A stretch of DNA of 64,000 nt from an uncultured Bacteroides sp. (lineage in GTDB: Bacteria; Bacteroidota; Bacteroidia; Bacteroidales; Bacteroidaceae), in contig CASDXG010000096.1 in assembly GCA_949285025.1 (NCBI GenBank), positions 124,001 through 188,000 of the forward strand. Direction: 5' to 3'. The notes under the pieces are model-generated. The model saw only the letters and a program-made list of their open reading frames with translations, was not told the origin of the DNA and ran no database searches. Positions 36,399 through 45,809 of this stretch are shown here, one piece after another; position 1 is the first letter of the stretch, and every line of letters starts with the position of its first letter. A program made the position numbers and the translations under genes.

Positions 36399-37562
36399 TT
36401 AACACATCCGGTCTCTATAATCCGTATAGCCGAATGTCCTGAAAACCTCCAACGAATTGTCTGAATGTAAAAGAGCTATCGACGGATGGTGAATGCCGTT
36501 GAACATATTGGTTTTTACCATTGTATAATGAATCATATCTTCGAATATGATACGTTCTCCGATGCGAAGTTCATGGTCAAACTTCCAGCTTCTCATGTAA
36601 TCGCCGCTCAGGCAACTGTTTCCTCCCAACCGGTAAATATGCATGTCGGGTGAAGTTTTCTTAACGGTATCTGCCGGAAGACTTTCCGCTCCCCGTACTT
36701 GAGGTTGATAAGGCATCTCTAAGCAGTCGGGCATGTGGCAGGTAAAGCTTACGTCCAATATGGCCGTGCGTATACCGTGATTCTCAACAATATCGACAAC
36801 CGATGCAACCAATGTTCCCGTTTGCCAAGTAAAAGCCGAGCCGGGCTCAAGGATGATGTGCAGGTGCGGATGGCGCATTCTGAGTCCTTTCAGGAGATGG
36901 ACCAGGTGATTTGTATCGTAATCCTTGCGGGTCATCAGGTGTCCCCCTCCCAAATTGAGCCATTTTATTTGCGGAAACCATCGGGCGAATTTTTCTTCAA
37001 TGTGTTGCAATGTGCGTTCCAGTTCGAAAGAACTCGATTCGCAATGGCAGTGGCAATGAAAACCTTCGATACCTTCAGGCAGCCGGTCGGGCAGGGTTTC
37101 GGCTGTAACGCCAAAGCGTGTTCCCGGTGCACAGGGATTGTATAGTTCGGTTCCCACTTCGGAGTATTCCGGATTTATGCGTATCCCGCATGAAATATGC
37201 TCCTCGTTTTTCAAGACAATCGGGTAGAAGCGGTTGAACTGCGACATTGAGTTGAAAGAAATGTGGCTGCAATATTTTAAAAAGGCGGGGAAATTTTCTT
37301 CAGTATAAGCCGGAGAATAGGCATGTGCTTTGCTCCCGAATTCTTCGAATGCCAAGCGTGCCTCATATTCCGAACTGGCGGTGGTGTAGTCAATGTATTC
37401 GCGGAATATGGGGAAAGATTTCCACATGGCGAATGCTTTAAACGCTAGAATGATTTCTACGCCGGCATTTTCGGCTACATTCTTTATCAGGGTAAGATTT
37501 TTTCTTAGCAGTTCTTCTTCCATCACATAGCAAGGAGATGGCACTTTGTTGGGATCAATCAT
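36399..37562 (-). CDS. nspC: Carboxynorspermidine decarboxylase
   Basis: PLP-dependent fold-III decarboxylase that makes norspermidine or spermidine from the carboxy-precursor in the alternative polyamine route. 387 residues. The PLP lysine is in AFKAFAMW (Lys42). Other conserved blocks are ISFNSMSQFNRF, CGIRINPEYSEVG, GTRFGV, CHCESSS, WLNLGGGH and EPGSAF. It starts 13 bases after the uvrD stop and appears to be co-transcribed with it. The partner carboxynorspermidine dehydrogenase is not in the window. Confidence 0.93.
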   Translation of the reverse strand: MIDPNKVPSPCYVMEEELLRKNLTLIKNVAENAGVEIILAFKAFAMWKSFPIFREYIDYTTASSEYEARLAFEEFGSKAHAYSPAYTEENFPAFLKYCSHISFNSMSQFNRFYPIVLKNEEHISCGIRINPEYSEVGTELYNPCAPGTRFGVTAETLPDRLPEGIEGFHCHCHCESSSFELERTLQHIEEKFARWFPQIKWLNLGGGHLMTRKDYDTNHLVHLLKGLRMRHPHLHIILEPGSAFTWQTGTLVASVVDIVENHGIRTAILDVSFTCHMPDCLEMPYQPQVRGAESLPADTVKKTSPDMHIYRLGGNSCLSGDYMRSWKFDHELRIGERIIFEDMIHYTMVKTNMFNGIHHPSIALLHSDNSLEVFRTFGYTDYRDRMC

Positions 37563-37575
37563 AAATGGTCTGTGG

Positions 37576-39954
37576 TTAGTTGATTATTTTAAAGCGTGCG
37601 AATTTTAATAAAAGTTGTTTCTCTCCGGCATTGCGGAAACGGACGGTGGCTTTTTTGTTGCTGCCCATTCCCTCGATTTTTATAACTTCTCCGATGCCGA
37701 AACGCTCGTGTTCGATGGTCTGTCCCGAGACAATTTGGTCAAAACCTGCCGATGCTTGCGTTGAAAGACGGCCGTTTTCTTCCATAGACGACGGGGTAAT
37801 TTTCTTCAGATTCCGCATTGACATGGGCTTCACGAATCGGGAAGGGATGTCGGGTATATTGTTGTTTTCGGAACTGAAACCGTATTCGTGTGATTGAGTC
37901 CGGTAATTGCTTCGGCTGTTTTCTTCAAATCCGAAGTGGGCATCTCTATTAAAGCGGGATGCATTTTCCTTAATCCTTTGCGAGAGAATCTCCTCTTGCG
38001 GCAGATTCAGATAGCAGGTGTCTATGTCTTTCAGGAAGCGGCTTGGTGCACTGAACTCCGTTTTCCCGTATCGGAATCGGTTTTTTGCATACGACAGAAA
38101 GCAATGTTCCTTTGCACGTGTGATGGCGACATAAAACAAACGCCGTTCTTCTTCGATGGCTTTATACGAGTCTCCGGTCATTGTACTGGGGAATAATCCT
38201 TCTTCCATTCCCACTACGAAGATGTTTTTAAACTCAAGTCCTTTAGCGGAGTGTACGGTCATGAGTGTGACTTTGGGCGTCTCATCATCATTGTTATCTT
38301 GATCTGTTAGAAGTGAGACTTCTGATAAATAGTCGTTTAATGAGATACGTTCATCTCCTTCTTCCTGACGGTTTAGGCAGAAGTCGTTCATTCCGTTAAG
38401 TAATTCTTCGATGTTTTCCTGTTGGCTTAAGCCTTCAGGTGTGCGGTCCTGATAAATTTCTCCGCCGATCCCGGAATTCTTTATAATGATATTACCCAGC
38501 TCATAAGCATTTTTATGAGGCAATTCTTTGATAAACCCGATAATAAGCTCGCGAAAATTTTGCAGTTTCGCAGTCGTTCCCCGGTTGAAAGATAAACCAT
38601 ACCTGTAAGGATTCTCCAGTACTGTCCATAAACTGACGCCTGAATTAGCAGCCGCATCGGCAATTTTTTCAAGTGTCGTTTTTCCGATACCCCGTGTCGG
38701 GTAGTTGATGACTCTCTTTAAAGCTTCCTCATCGTGCGGATTGTTTGTCAGACGGAAATAGGCGATTGCATCTTTTATCTCTTTGCGCTGGTAAAAAGAC
38801 AAGCCTCCGTAAATGCGGTAGAGGATATTGCGTCTGCGTAATGACTCCTCGAATATACGGCTTTGTGCGTTTGTTCGGTACAGGATGGCGAAATCATTGT
38901 ATCCGTAATTTCCCGTCGTATGCATGCGGAGAATCTTATTGGCTACGATATCTCCTTCCTCTGTATCGCTGTAAGCTGCATAAACCGGAATCGGTTCTCC
39001 CTTAGCTTGATTAGAGAATACTGTTTTCTTTATCCTGTAACGATTCTTTTCTATGAGGCTGTTTGCCGCATTCACAATGGTCTGCGTGGAGCGGTAATTC
39101 TCTTCCAATTTAAACAAACGGGCTTCGGGATAGAGTTTCGTAAACGTAAGAATGTTGTCGATGTTTGCACCGCGAAAGGAATAAATGCTTTGCGCATCGT
39201 CGCCTACTACGCAGATTTTTCTTTTCTTTTCCGTAAGTTGTCGCACGATGGCATGCTGGGCATGGTTTGTATCCTGATATTCGTCGACTAAAACGAAATC
39301 GAAATGTCCGGCATATTTCTCAAGTACATCCGGATGTTCGTTGAACAGCCGGTATGTGTAAGTAAGAATGTCATCAAAATCCATGACATTGTTTTGGCGG
39401 CACCGTTCCACATAACAGGAATAAATATTTCTTGTTTCGGGAACTTTAGCAGCGGAATCGCTCATATACATCTCAGGGTCGTTGGCGTATGCATCCGGGA
39501 ATATCAGTTGGTTTTTGGCATTGCTGATTCGGTTTTGTATGGTTCCCGGTTTATATGTTTTATCGTCCAACCCCATACTTTTGATAATATCCTTGATGAG
39601 GCTTTTGGAGTCGCTCGTGTCGTAGATTGTGAAATTCGAGGAAAAACCGATTTTATCGGTTTCTTTGCGCAATATCCGCAGGAAAATGGAATGAAATGTG
39701 CCCATCCACAGGTAGCGTGCGCGTTCCTCGCCGACTTGCATGGCGATGCGTTCTTTCATTTCCCGTGCTGCCTTATTGGTAAAAGTCAGGGCTAAAATAG
39801 ACGATGGCTGGTAACCGTTTTCCAGTAAATATGCGATTTTATAGGTGAGTACACGTGTTTTTCCGGAGCCGGCTCCTGCAATTACAAGCGAAGGTCCGTC
39901 ATTATATAACACTGCTTCCCGCTGGCTTTCGTTCAATTCGTTGCAATAGTCCAT
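37576..39954 (-). CDS. uvrD: UvrD/PcrA-type DNA helicase
   Basis: Superfamily 1A 3'-5' helicase used in excision and mismatch repair. 792 residues: LNESQREAVLYNDGPSLVIA at the N-terminus, Walker A AGAGSGKT, Walker B VDEYQDT, QSIYSFRGA, motif V TVHSAKGLEF and motif VI FYVAITRAKE. The C-terminal part ends with a Tudor-like repeat (HERFGIGEVIKIEG), as in PcrA, which binds RNA polymerase. First gene of the uvrD-nspC unit. Confidence 0.95.
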   Translation of the reverse strand: MDYCNELNESQREAVLYNDGPSLVIAGAGSGKTRVLTYKIAYLLENGYQPSSILALTFTNKAAREMKERIAMQVGEERARYLWMGTFHSIFLRILRKETDKIGFSSNFTIYDTSDSKSLIKDIIKSMGLDDKTYKPGTIQNRISNAKNQLIFPDAYANDPEMYMSDSAAKVPETRNIYSCYVERCRQNNVMDFDDILTYTYRLFNEHPDVLEKYAGHFDFVLVDEYQDTNHAQHAIVRQLTEKKRKICVVGDDAQSIYSFRGANIDNILTFTKLYPEARLFKLEENYRSTQTIVNAANSLIEKNRYRIKKTVFSNQAKGEPIPVYAAYSDTEEGDIVANKILRMHTTGNYGYNDFAILYRTNAQSRIFEESLRRRNILYRIYGGLSFYQRKEIKDAIAYFRLTNNPHDEEALKRVINYPTRGIGKTTLEKIADAAANSGVSLWTVLENPYRYGLSFNRGTTAKLQNFRELIIGFIKELPHKNAYELGNIIIKNSGIGGEIYQDRTPEGLSQQENIEELLNGMNDFCLNRQEEGDERISLNDYLSEVSLLTDQDNNDDETPKVTLMTVHSAKGLEFKNIFVVGMEEGLFPSTMTGDSYKAIEEERRLFYVAITRAKEHCFLSYAKNRFRYGKTEFSAPSRFLKDIDTCYLNLPQEEILSQRIKENASRFNRDAHFGFEENSRSNYRTQSHEYGFSSENNNIPDIPSRFVKPMSMRNLKKITPSSMEENGRLSTQASAGFDQIVSGQTIEHERFGIGEVIKIEGMGSNKKATVRFRNAGEKQLLLKFARFKIIN

Positions 39955-39978
39955 TTATTGTCTTCCGTTTCTTGTTTG

Positions 39979-39986
39979 CAAAGATA
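39979..39986 (-). promoter_or_regulatory. uvrD-nspC -7 element
   Basis: TATCTTTG on the minus strand, 25 bases before the uvrD ATG. Confidence 0.55.
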
Positions 39987-40142
39987 GCGAATATCTGTAT
40001 TGGAGACCGCCTTTTTTAGGTAGAAAGATTTCGGGCTTTGCGTGAGAACATTGTGGGCTTATTCCTAAAAAAAGATAATCTGTTTGGTTAAACGTGCGTT
40101 TATATTTAATTTTACCTCACCGAAACGAAAGAATAAATAGTT

Positions 40143-41369
40143 ATGAAAGTAGTAGAACGTTTTTTGAAATATGTGAGTTTTGATACACAGTCTGATGAGA
40201 CGACAGGAAAAACTCCCAGCACAGATAAGCAGATGGTATTTGCACAATACTTGAAATCGGAATTGGAATCGCTTGGCCTGGATGAAATTTCGTTGGATGA
40301 GAATGGATATTTGTTTGCTACTCTTCCGGCAAATACCGGGCGGGATATTCCGACCATCGGGTTTATTGCTCACATGGATACCAGTCCTGACATGAGCGGA
40401 ACGGATGTGAACCCCCGTATCGTATCGTCTTATGATGGAGGGGATATTGTTCTTTGTGCGGAAGAAAACATTGTTCTTTCTCCCCGACAATTTCCCGAGT
40501 TGTCAGACCACGTAGGAGAAGATTTGATTGTTACTGACGGTCGCACATTATTGGGCGCAGATGATAAGGCGGGAATTGCGGAAATCATTTCTGCTGTTGC
40601 CTACCTGAAAGAACATCCTGAGATTGAACACGGGAAAATCCGCATAGGTTTTAATCCCGATGAGGAAATCGGCTTGGGAGCCCATAAGTTTGATGTGGAA
40701 AAGTTCGGCTGTAAGTGGGCATATACGATGGACGGAGGCGAAGTAGGCGAATTGGAATTTGAGAACTTCAATGCCGCATCTGCTAAGGTGAAAATAAGCG
40801 GACGTAATGTGCATCCCGGTTATGCGAAAAATAAGATGGTCAATTCCATGCGTGTGGCAAATGAGTTTATTTCGTTGCTTCCTGCAGAAGAGACTCCAGA
40901 AAATACCGAAGGATACGAAGGATTTTATCATTTAATCGGTATGAATGGAGAGGTGGAACAGACGGATTTGTCTTATATTATTCGTGATCATGACCGGGAG
41001 AAATTTGAATCACGGAAATCATTTATTGTGAAATGTGCTTCGGTTTTAAATCATAAATACGGAGACGGTACGGTAAAGGTCGAAGTGAAGGACCAATATT
41101 ATAATATGCGTGAACAGGTAGAACCGCTGATGCACATCATCGATATTGCGTTTGCTGCCATGAAAGAGGCCGGAGTAGAGCCGAAAGTACGGGCAATACG
41201 CGGAGGAACAGACGGGGCCCAATTGTCGTTTAAAGGTCTGCCTTGTCCTAATATCTTTGCCGGCGGATTGAATTTTCATGGACGATATGAGTTCGTTCCG
41301 ATACAATCGATGGAAAAGGCGGTGAAGGTTATTGTAGAGATTGCTCGTCTGACTGCCGGAAGATATTGA
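40143..41369 (+). CDS. pepT: Peptidase T (tripeptide aminopeptidase)
   Basis: Cytoplasmic M20-family zinc aminopeptidase that removes the N-terminal residue of tripeptides. 408 residues. Metal ligands are visible in HMDTSPD (His77, Asp79), ADDKAG (Asp140) and DEEIGLGAH (Glu174/175); further conserved blocks are DGGEVGELE and [10 protein letters not shown]. It is followed by gcvT after 64 bases. Confidence 0.95.
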   Translation: MKVVERFLKYVSFDTQSDETTGKTPSTDKQMVFAQYLKSELESLGLDEISLDENGYLFATLPANTGRDIPTIGFIAHMDTSPDMSGTDVNPRIVSSYDGGDIVLCAEENIVLSPRQFPELSDHVGEDLIVTDGRTLLGADDKAGIAEIISAVAYLKEHPEIEHGKIRIGFNPDEEIGLGAHKFDVEKFGCKWAYTMDGGEVGELEFENFNAASAKVKISGRNVHPGYAKNKMVNSMRVANEFISLLPAEETPENTEGYEGFYHLIGMNGEVEQTDLSYIIRDHDREKFESRKSFIVKCASVLNHKYGDGTVKVEVKDQYYNMREQVEPLMHIIDIAFAAMKEAGVEPKVRAIRGGTDGAQLSFKGLPCPNIFAGGLNFHGRYEFVPIQSMEKAVKVIVEIARLTAGRY

Positions 41370-41433
41370 TTTTTCCGGTTGTTTCAGAGGCAGAAAAAAT
41401 AAATTTATAGTTTATCCTTATTAAAAATGCTTT

Positions 41434-42519
41434 ATGAAGACAACTCCATTTACAGGCATTCATCGCTCTTTAGGAGCGAAAATGCATGAATTCGCAGGGT
41501 ATGATATGCCCATTGAGTACACTGGAATCATTGATGAACATCAAACGGTTTGTCACTCTGTCGGCGTTTTCGATGTCTCTCACATGGGAGAATTTTGGGT
41601 GAAAGGCGAAAAGGCTTTGGATTTTATTCAATATGTTACATCGAACGACGCTTCCCGTCTGGTACCGGGAAAGGTGCAGTATACTTGTTTCCCTAATGAA
41701 ATGGGAGGAATCGTGGATGATTTGCTTGTATATGCTTTCCCGGACGGAGAATATATGCTGGTGGTAAATGCGGCCAATATAGAGAAAGATTGGGAATGGT
41801 GCTGTAGTCATAATCCGATGATGGCAGAACTTGAGAACATTTCCGATGGCATTGCCCAATTGGCTGTACAGGGACCGGATGCAATCAACGTATTGCAGAA
41901 ACTGACAACTCTCGATTTGTCTTCGATTCCTTACTATTGTTTCTGTAAAGGAGAACTGGCCGGTATAAAAGACATGGTCATATCTAATACCGGTTATACG
42001 GGTGCCGGAGGATTTGAATTGTATTTTTCTCCGGAAAACGCTTTAGTGGTCTGGAATGCGTTGTTTGATGCAGGAAAAGAATTCGGTATCAAACCGGTAG
42101 GATTGGGGGCACGCGATACGTTGCGTTTGGAAATGGGATTTTGTTTATATGGAAACGATATAGACGATACGACTTCGCCTATCGAAGCAGGGCTGGGCTG
42201 GATAACGAAATTTGTTGACGGGAAAAATTTCATCAGCAGAGAGATTTTTGAAAGGCAAAAGGCAGAGGGCGTGACACGTAAACTGGTGGGTTTTGAAATG
42301 GTTGATCGTGGAATACCAAGAGCCGGTTATGCCTTGACCGATGGGAACGGGAATACGATAGGGAAAGTTACATCGGGTACCATGTCGCCTATGCGGAAAA
42401 TCGGTATCGGATTGGGATATGTTGAAACGGCTTATGCCTCTCCCGGTACAGAAATCTGTTTGGATAACCGGGGACGCCGACTTAAAGCGAAAGTTGTAAA
42501 GCCGCCTTTCAGAAAATAA
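41434..42519 (+). CDS. gcvT: Glycine cleavage system aminomethyltransferase (T protein)
   Basis: Transfers the methylene group from the H-protein-bound intermediate to THF, releasing ammonia. 361 residues. Conserved features are [50 protein letters not shown] and a C-terminal [20 protein letters not shown]. Other gcv genes are not in the window. Probably co-transcribed with pepT. Confidence 0.96.
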   Translation: MKTTPFTGIHRSLGAKMHEFAGYDMPIEYTGIIDEHQTVCHSVGVFDVSHMGEFWVKGEKALDFIQYVTSNDASRLVPGKVQYTCFPNEMGGIVDDLLVYAFPDGEYMLVVNAANIEKDWEWCCSHNPMMAELENISDGIAQLAVQGPDAINVLQKLTTLDLSSIPYYCFCKGELAGIKDMVISNTGYTGAGGFELYFSPENALVVWNALFDAGKEFGIKPVGLGARDTLRLEMGFCLYGNDIDDTTSPIEAGLGWITKFVDGKNFISREIFERQKAEGVTRKLVGFEMVDRGIPRAGYALTDGNGNTIGKVTSGTMSPMRKIGIGLGYVETAYASPGTEICLDNRGRRLKAKVVKPPFRK

Positions 42520-42527
42520 ATGCAGAG

Positions 42528-42584
42528 ACTCCCTCGTAGAAATTAAATCATTTTATATGTAGATTCCTGCGGGGGAGTTCCTTT
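42528..42584 (+). terminator. Terminator after gcvT
   Basis: ACTCCCTCGTAGAAAT (42528-42543) pairs with ATTCCTGCGGGGGAGT (42563-42578) through Watson-Crick and G-U pairs with one mismatch, followed by a T run. Confidence 0.65.
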
Positions 42585-42598
42585 TTCCCGGTGTATTT

Positions 42599-43306
42599 TT
42601 ATTTTTCTACAATTTCAAATCGGACGCGCACCGAGAAATGTTTTTTTATCGTGCGGTATTCATTGAAAGAATATGTGTCGGAAAGTCTGATATTGCTCTG
42701 AGGACTGAGTGAGAAAGACGGACTATCGGTATCGTTTTCAATGATATGGATAATATTCCCCAGTTTATTTCCGGTGGCTTCAACCAGATATTCGGCCTTC
42801 TTTTTTGCCGCCTTTAGTGCATTTATCTGTCCCTCTTTTTTATAACGCTGTAAATCTTTGTTTTCTAGAAGGCCGATGTGCATGTTATTGATTCCTCGCG
42901 TGTCAATATTATCGACGATTTGATTTATCTGCTCGAAGCTTGTCAGTGTAATGTCAAACTGTTTTGATATGAGGAAATCTTTCCCTTGTTCTCGCCAGAA
43001 GTTTCCTATTTCTTGAGTACGTATTGCACTTCTCGGGATGCCAGCTTTCGTTAAAGCTTGTTTGAATTCTTGTTCTATCTCTGAAAGAGATACTTTTGTG
43101 CGATATTCTTCCGGCTTTGCATGGGCATAGAACTCTTCCTTAAAATATTCTTTTATTTCCACGATGTAATGAATTTTATCCGGAATGATTTCTACTTCAG
43201 CCGTTCCGGTTACATCTATGTAATGTTCATTTGTTTGGCTTAGTGCAGAAAGGGTGCTCAGAATAACCCCGCTCAGTAGGAAAAATCGAAACAGAAGATT
43301 GTGCAT
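42599..43306 (-). CDS. SIMPL domain-containing (DUF541) secreted protein
   Basis: 235 residues with a signal peptide (LLFRFFLLSGVILSTLSALS). The mature part follows the SIMPL/DUF541 pattern: YIDVTGTAEVEIIPDKIHY near the start, QEIGNF, a KAAKKKAEYLVEATGNKLG helix, then SVRVRFEIVEK at the end. Family members form periplasmic or outer-membrane oligomers linked to envelope stress; the exact role is unknown. Single gene with its own -7 element. Confidence 0.88.
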   Translation of the reverse strand: MHNLLFRFFLLSGVILSTLSALSQTNEHYIDVTGTAEVEIIPDKIHYIVEIKEYFKEEFYAHAKPEEYRTKVSLSEIEQEFKQALTKAGIPRSAIRTQEIGNFWREQGKDFLISKQFDITLTSFEQINQIVDNIDTRGINNMHIGLLENKDLQRYKKEGQINALKAAKKKAEYLVEATGNKLGNIIHIIENDTDSPSFSLSPQSNIRLSDTYSFNEYRTIKKHFSVRVRFEIVEK

Positions 43307-43346
43307 GGTAATGTTCTTTAGTTAAAGATTTATTGATATCCTTATG

Positions 43347-43354
43347 CAAAGATA
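43347..43354 (-). promoter_or_regulatory. -7 element of the SIMPL gene
   Basis: TATCTTTG on the minus strand, 41 bases before the ATG. Confidence 0.5.
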
Positions 43355-43428
43355 GGGAAAAATGAATCATTTTTATGGGCCCATTTTTTTATTTCTCGGC
43401 CGGTAATTCTAATTAGGCAAGTAATTTG

Positions 43429-43436
43429 TAATTTTG
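43429..43436 (+). promoter_or_regulatory. -7 element of the antiporter gene
   Basis: TAATTTTG on the plus strand, 24 bases before the ATG. Confidence 0.5.
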
Positions 43437-43459
43437 CATTGCATTAAAAATAAAAAAAC

Positions 43460-45712
43460 ATGGCTCATTTAGCTCCGCTCATCAGTGACTTGGCCCTTAT
43501 TCTTATGTGTGCCGGTGTTATGACACTTCTGTTTAAGAAATTAAAGCAACCGTTGGTTTTGGGATATATCGTGGCCGGTTTTCTGGCAGGCCCGCATTTT
43601 GGGCTTATTCCATCGGTCTCTGATGCTGCCAACATACAGGTCTGGTCGGATATAGGTGTAATCTTTTTATTGTTTGCCTTAGGGCTTGAATTCAGTTTTA
43701 AGAAGTTGATGAAGGCAGGAGGTTCTGCTGTTATGGCAGCATGTATTATTATTTTATGCATGATAGCGGTAGGAGTGTTTGTGGGGAATCTGTTCGGTTG
43801 GAAACAGATGGACTGCCTGTTCTTAGGAGGAATGCTTGCCATGTCATCAACAACGATTATTTATAAAGCGTTTGATGACTTAGGCTTGCAGAAACAACGG
43901 TTTACGGGATTGGTCTTGAGCATTCTTATTTTGGAGGATATATTGGCGATAGTGCTTATGGTTGTGCTTTCTACATTGACTGTAAGCAAGAATTTTGAGG
44001 GCGGAGAACTGGTGAACAGTATTATGAAACTTGTCTTTTTCCTTATTCTGTGGTTTGTTGTCGGGATATTCCTCGTACCGTTATTATTGAAACGTATTCG
44101 TAAACTGATGAGTGATGAGACCCTTTTGATTGTAGCATTGGCGTTTTGTTTCGGAATGGTCGTGTTGGCTGCGAAAGTTGGTTTCTCTCCTGCATTTGGG
44201 GCCTTTATAATGGGCTCTATATTGGCCGAGACTGTAGAGTCGGAACATATCGGCAATTTGGTGTCTCCGGTGAAAGATTTGTTTGGGGCAATCTTTTTTG
44301 TTTCTGTGGGAATGATGGTTGATTTTGCCATGATTGCAGAATACATTGTACCGATTGTCGTGATTGTAGTGGCCATTCTTTTAGGGCAGGTTATTTTTGG
44401 AACAGGAGGAGTGTTGTTATCCGGGCAGTCATTGAAAACATCAATGCAGTGTGGTTTCAGTCTGACACAGATAGGAGAGTTTGCTTTTATCATTGCATCT
44501 TTAGGCGTAAGCTTGCATGTTACCAGCGAATTCCTTTATCCCATAGTGGTGGCAGTTTCGGTAATAACCACTTTTCTTACGCCGTATATGATTCGTCTGT
44601 CGGTTCCTGCGTACAATTGGGTCGACCGCATTTTGCCTGTTCGTTGGCATAACAGGCTTGAACATTATGCAGCGGCAGTGCAGACAGTGAGCCCGGAAAA
44701 TAATTGGAAGAAGCTGATTACATCGGTAATTCGGGTGATGTTGATTTATTTAGTGTTGTCGATTGCCGGCATATTGGTCTGCTTTCAGTTTATATTGCCT
44801 GTCCTTGATACATTGTTTGGCGGCTTTTGGGGACGATTTGCAGGAGTTATTGTTACACTTGCCGTCATATCTCCATTTTTGCGTGCTCTGATTATGAAAA
44901 AGAACCATTCATTAGAATTCCGGACCTTGTGGGCAGATAGTCGTTTTAATCATGCTCCTTTGGTGGCTTTAGTGTTGTTTCGGGTGGTGGTGGCGATTGT
45001 TTTTGTAATGTATATTATCGGGCATTTGTTTCAAACTTCAGCTGCCTTGCTTGTGGGTATTGCTATTTTGTTGGTTGTAAGTATGGTTTTTTCCCGGTTC
45101 TTGAAAAAGCGTTCTATCGAATTGGAGCGGACATTTGTGCAGAACTTGCGTTCAAAAGATATGCAGGAAGAATATCTGGGAGGGAAGAAACCTGCTTATG
45201 CTGGACAATTGCTTGACAGAGATTTACATTTGGCTGATTATAAAATATCTTCCGATTCGGCATGGGGAGGAAAGACTTTGCGTGAATTGGATTTCGGAAA
45301 GCGTTTTGGAGTACATGTCGTATCAATAATCAGAGGGCATCATCGTGTGAATATACCTGGAGGAGATGCTTGTGTTTTCCCCGAAGATACAGTTCAGGTG
45401 ATAGGAACAGACGTGCAGTTGAATGATTTTTCCGAGCAGATGAAGATTGTTGATAAAGCCTGCATCGATGATAATTTTGAGAAGCATGAAATGGTTTTGA
45501 AGCAGATTATTCTGCGGGAGGGCTCTTCTTTTGTAGGAAAAACAATAAAGGAATGCGGAATACGTAATCATTTCCATTGCCTGGTCGTAGGAATAGGCGC
45601 TATGGACGACACGGTATTACGTTCGCCTGACGTAAATAAGCCGTTGCAAGAGAAGGATATTTTATGGGTAGTTGGTGAGGAGAAAGATTTATCGGTTTTG
45701 ACCGGCCAATGA
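43460..45712 (+). CDS. CPA2-family cation:proton antiporter with RCK_C domains
   Basis: 750 residues. The first 390 form the antiporter core (LGYIVAGFLAGPHFG, GVIFLLFALGLEFS, MSSTTIIYKAF, FSPAFGAFIMGSILAE), as in KefB-type exchangers of K+ or Na+ for protons. Four further membrane helices (about 420-560) are followed by two TrkA_C/RCK_C domains (about 600-750: SDSAWGGKTLRELDF and GSSFVGKTIKECGI). There is no TrkA_N nucleotide-binding domain, so gating by NAD(H) is unlikely; RCK_C domains usually bind small ligands. Ends at a 63-base palindrome. Confidence 0.9.
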   Translation: MAHLAPLISDLALILMCAGVMTLLFKKLKQPLVLGYIVAGFLAGPHFGLIPSVSDAANIQVWSDIGVIFLLFALGLEFSFKKLMKAGGSAVMAACIIILCMIAVGVFVGNLFGWKQMDCLFLGGMLAMSSTTIIYKAFDDLGLQKQRFTGLVLSILILEDILAIVLMVVLSTLTVSKNFEGGELVNSIMKLVFFLILWFVVGIFLVPLLLKRIRKLMSDETLLIVALAFCFGMVVLAAKVGFSPAFGAFIMGSILAETVESEHIGNLVSPVKDLFGAIFFVSVGMMVDFAMIAEYIVPIVVIVVAILLGQVIFGTGGVLLSGQSLKTSMQCGFSLTQIGEFAFIIASLGVSLHVTSEFLYPIVVAVSVITTFLTPYMIRLSVPAYNWVDRILPVRWHNRLEHYAAAVQTVSPENNWKKLITSVIRVMLIYLVLSIAGILVCFQFILPVLDTLFGGFWGRFAGVIVTLAVISPFLRALIMKKNHSLEFRTLWADSRFNHAPLVALVLFRVVVAIVFVMYIIGHLFQTSAALLVGIAILLVVSMVFSRFLKKRSIELERTFVQNLRSKDMQEEYLGGKKPAYAGQLLDRDLHLADYKISSDSAWGGKTLRELDFGKRFGVHVVSIIRGHHRVNIPGGDACVFPEDTVQVIGTDVQLNDFSEQMKIVDKACIDDNFEKHEMVLKQIILREGSSFVGKTIKECGIRNHFHCLVVGIGAMDDTVLRSPDVNKPLQEKDILWVVGEEKDLSVLTGQ

Positions 45713-45733
45713 TAATGACCGTATTTTTCGGTA

Positions 45734-45796
45734 AAAATGATTCGACGTTTTTCTGAAAAGCAATAATTGCTTTTCAGAAAAACGTCGAATCATTTT
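45734..45796. terminator. 63-base perfect palindrome, bidirectional terminator
   Basis: Two 31-base arms (45734-45764 and 45766-45796) are exact reverse complements around one base. They start AAAATGATTCGACG and end CGTCGAATCATTTT. Located between convergent antiporter and purL stop codons. Confidence 0.85.
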
Positions 45797-45809
45797 GGTA
45801 TGGATGTCG

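Noticed and set aside
43861..44493. 210-residue frame on the minus strand
   Set aside because: Antisense shadow of the antiporter membrane domain, rich in Thr/Ile/Lys, with no domain or start signal.
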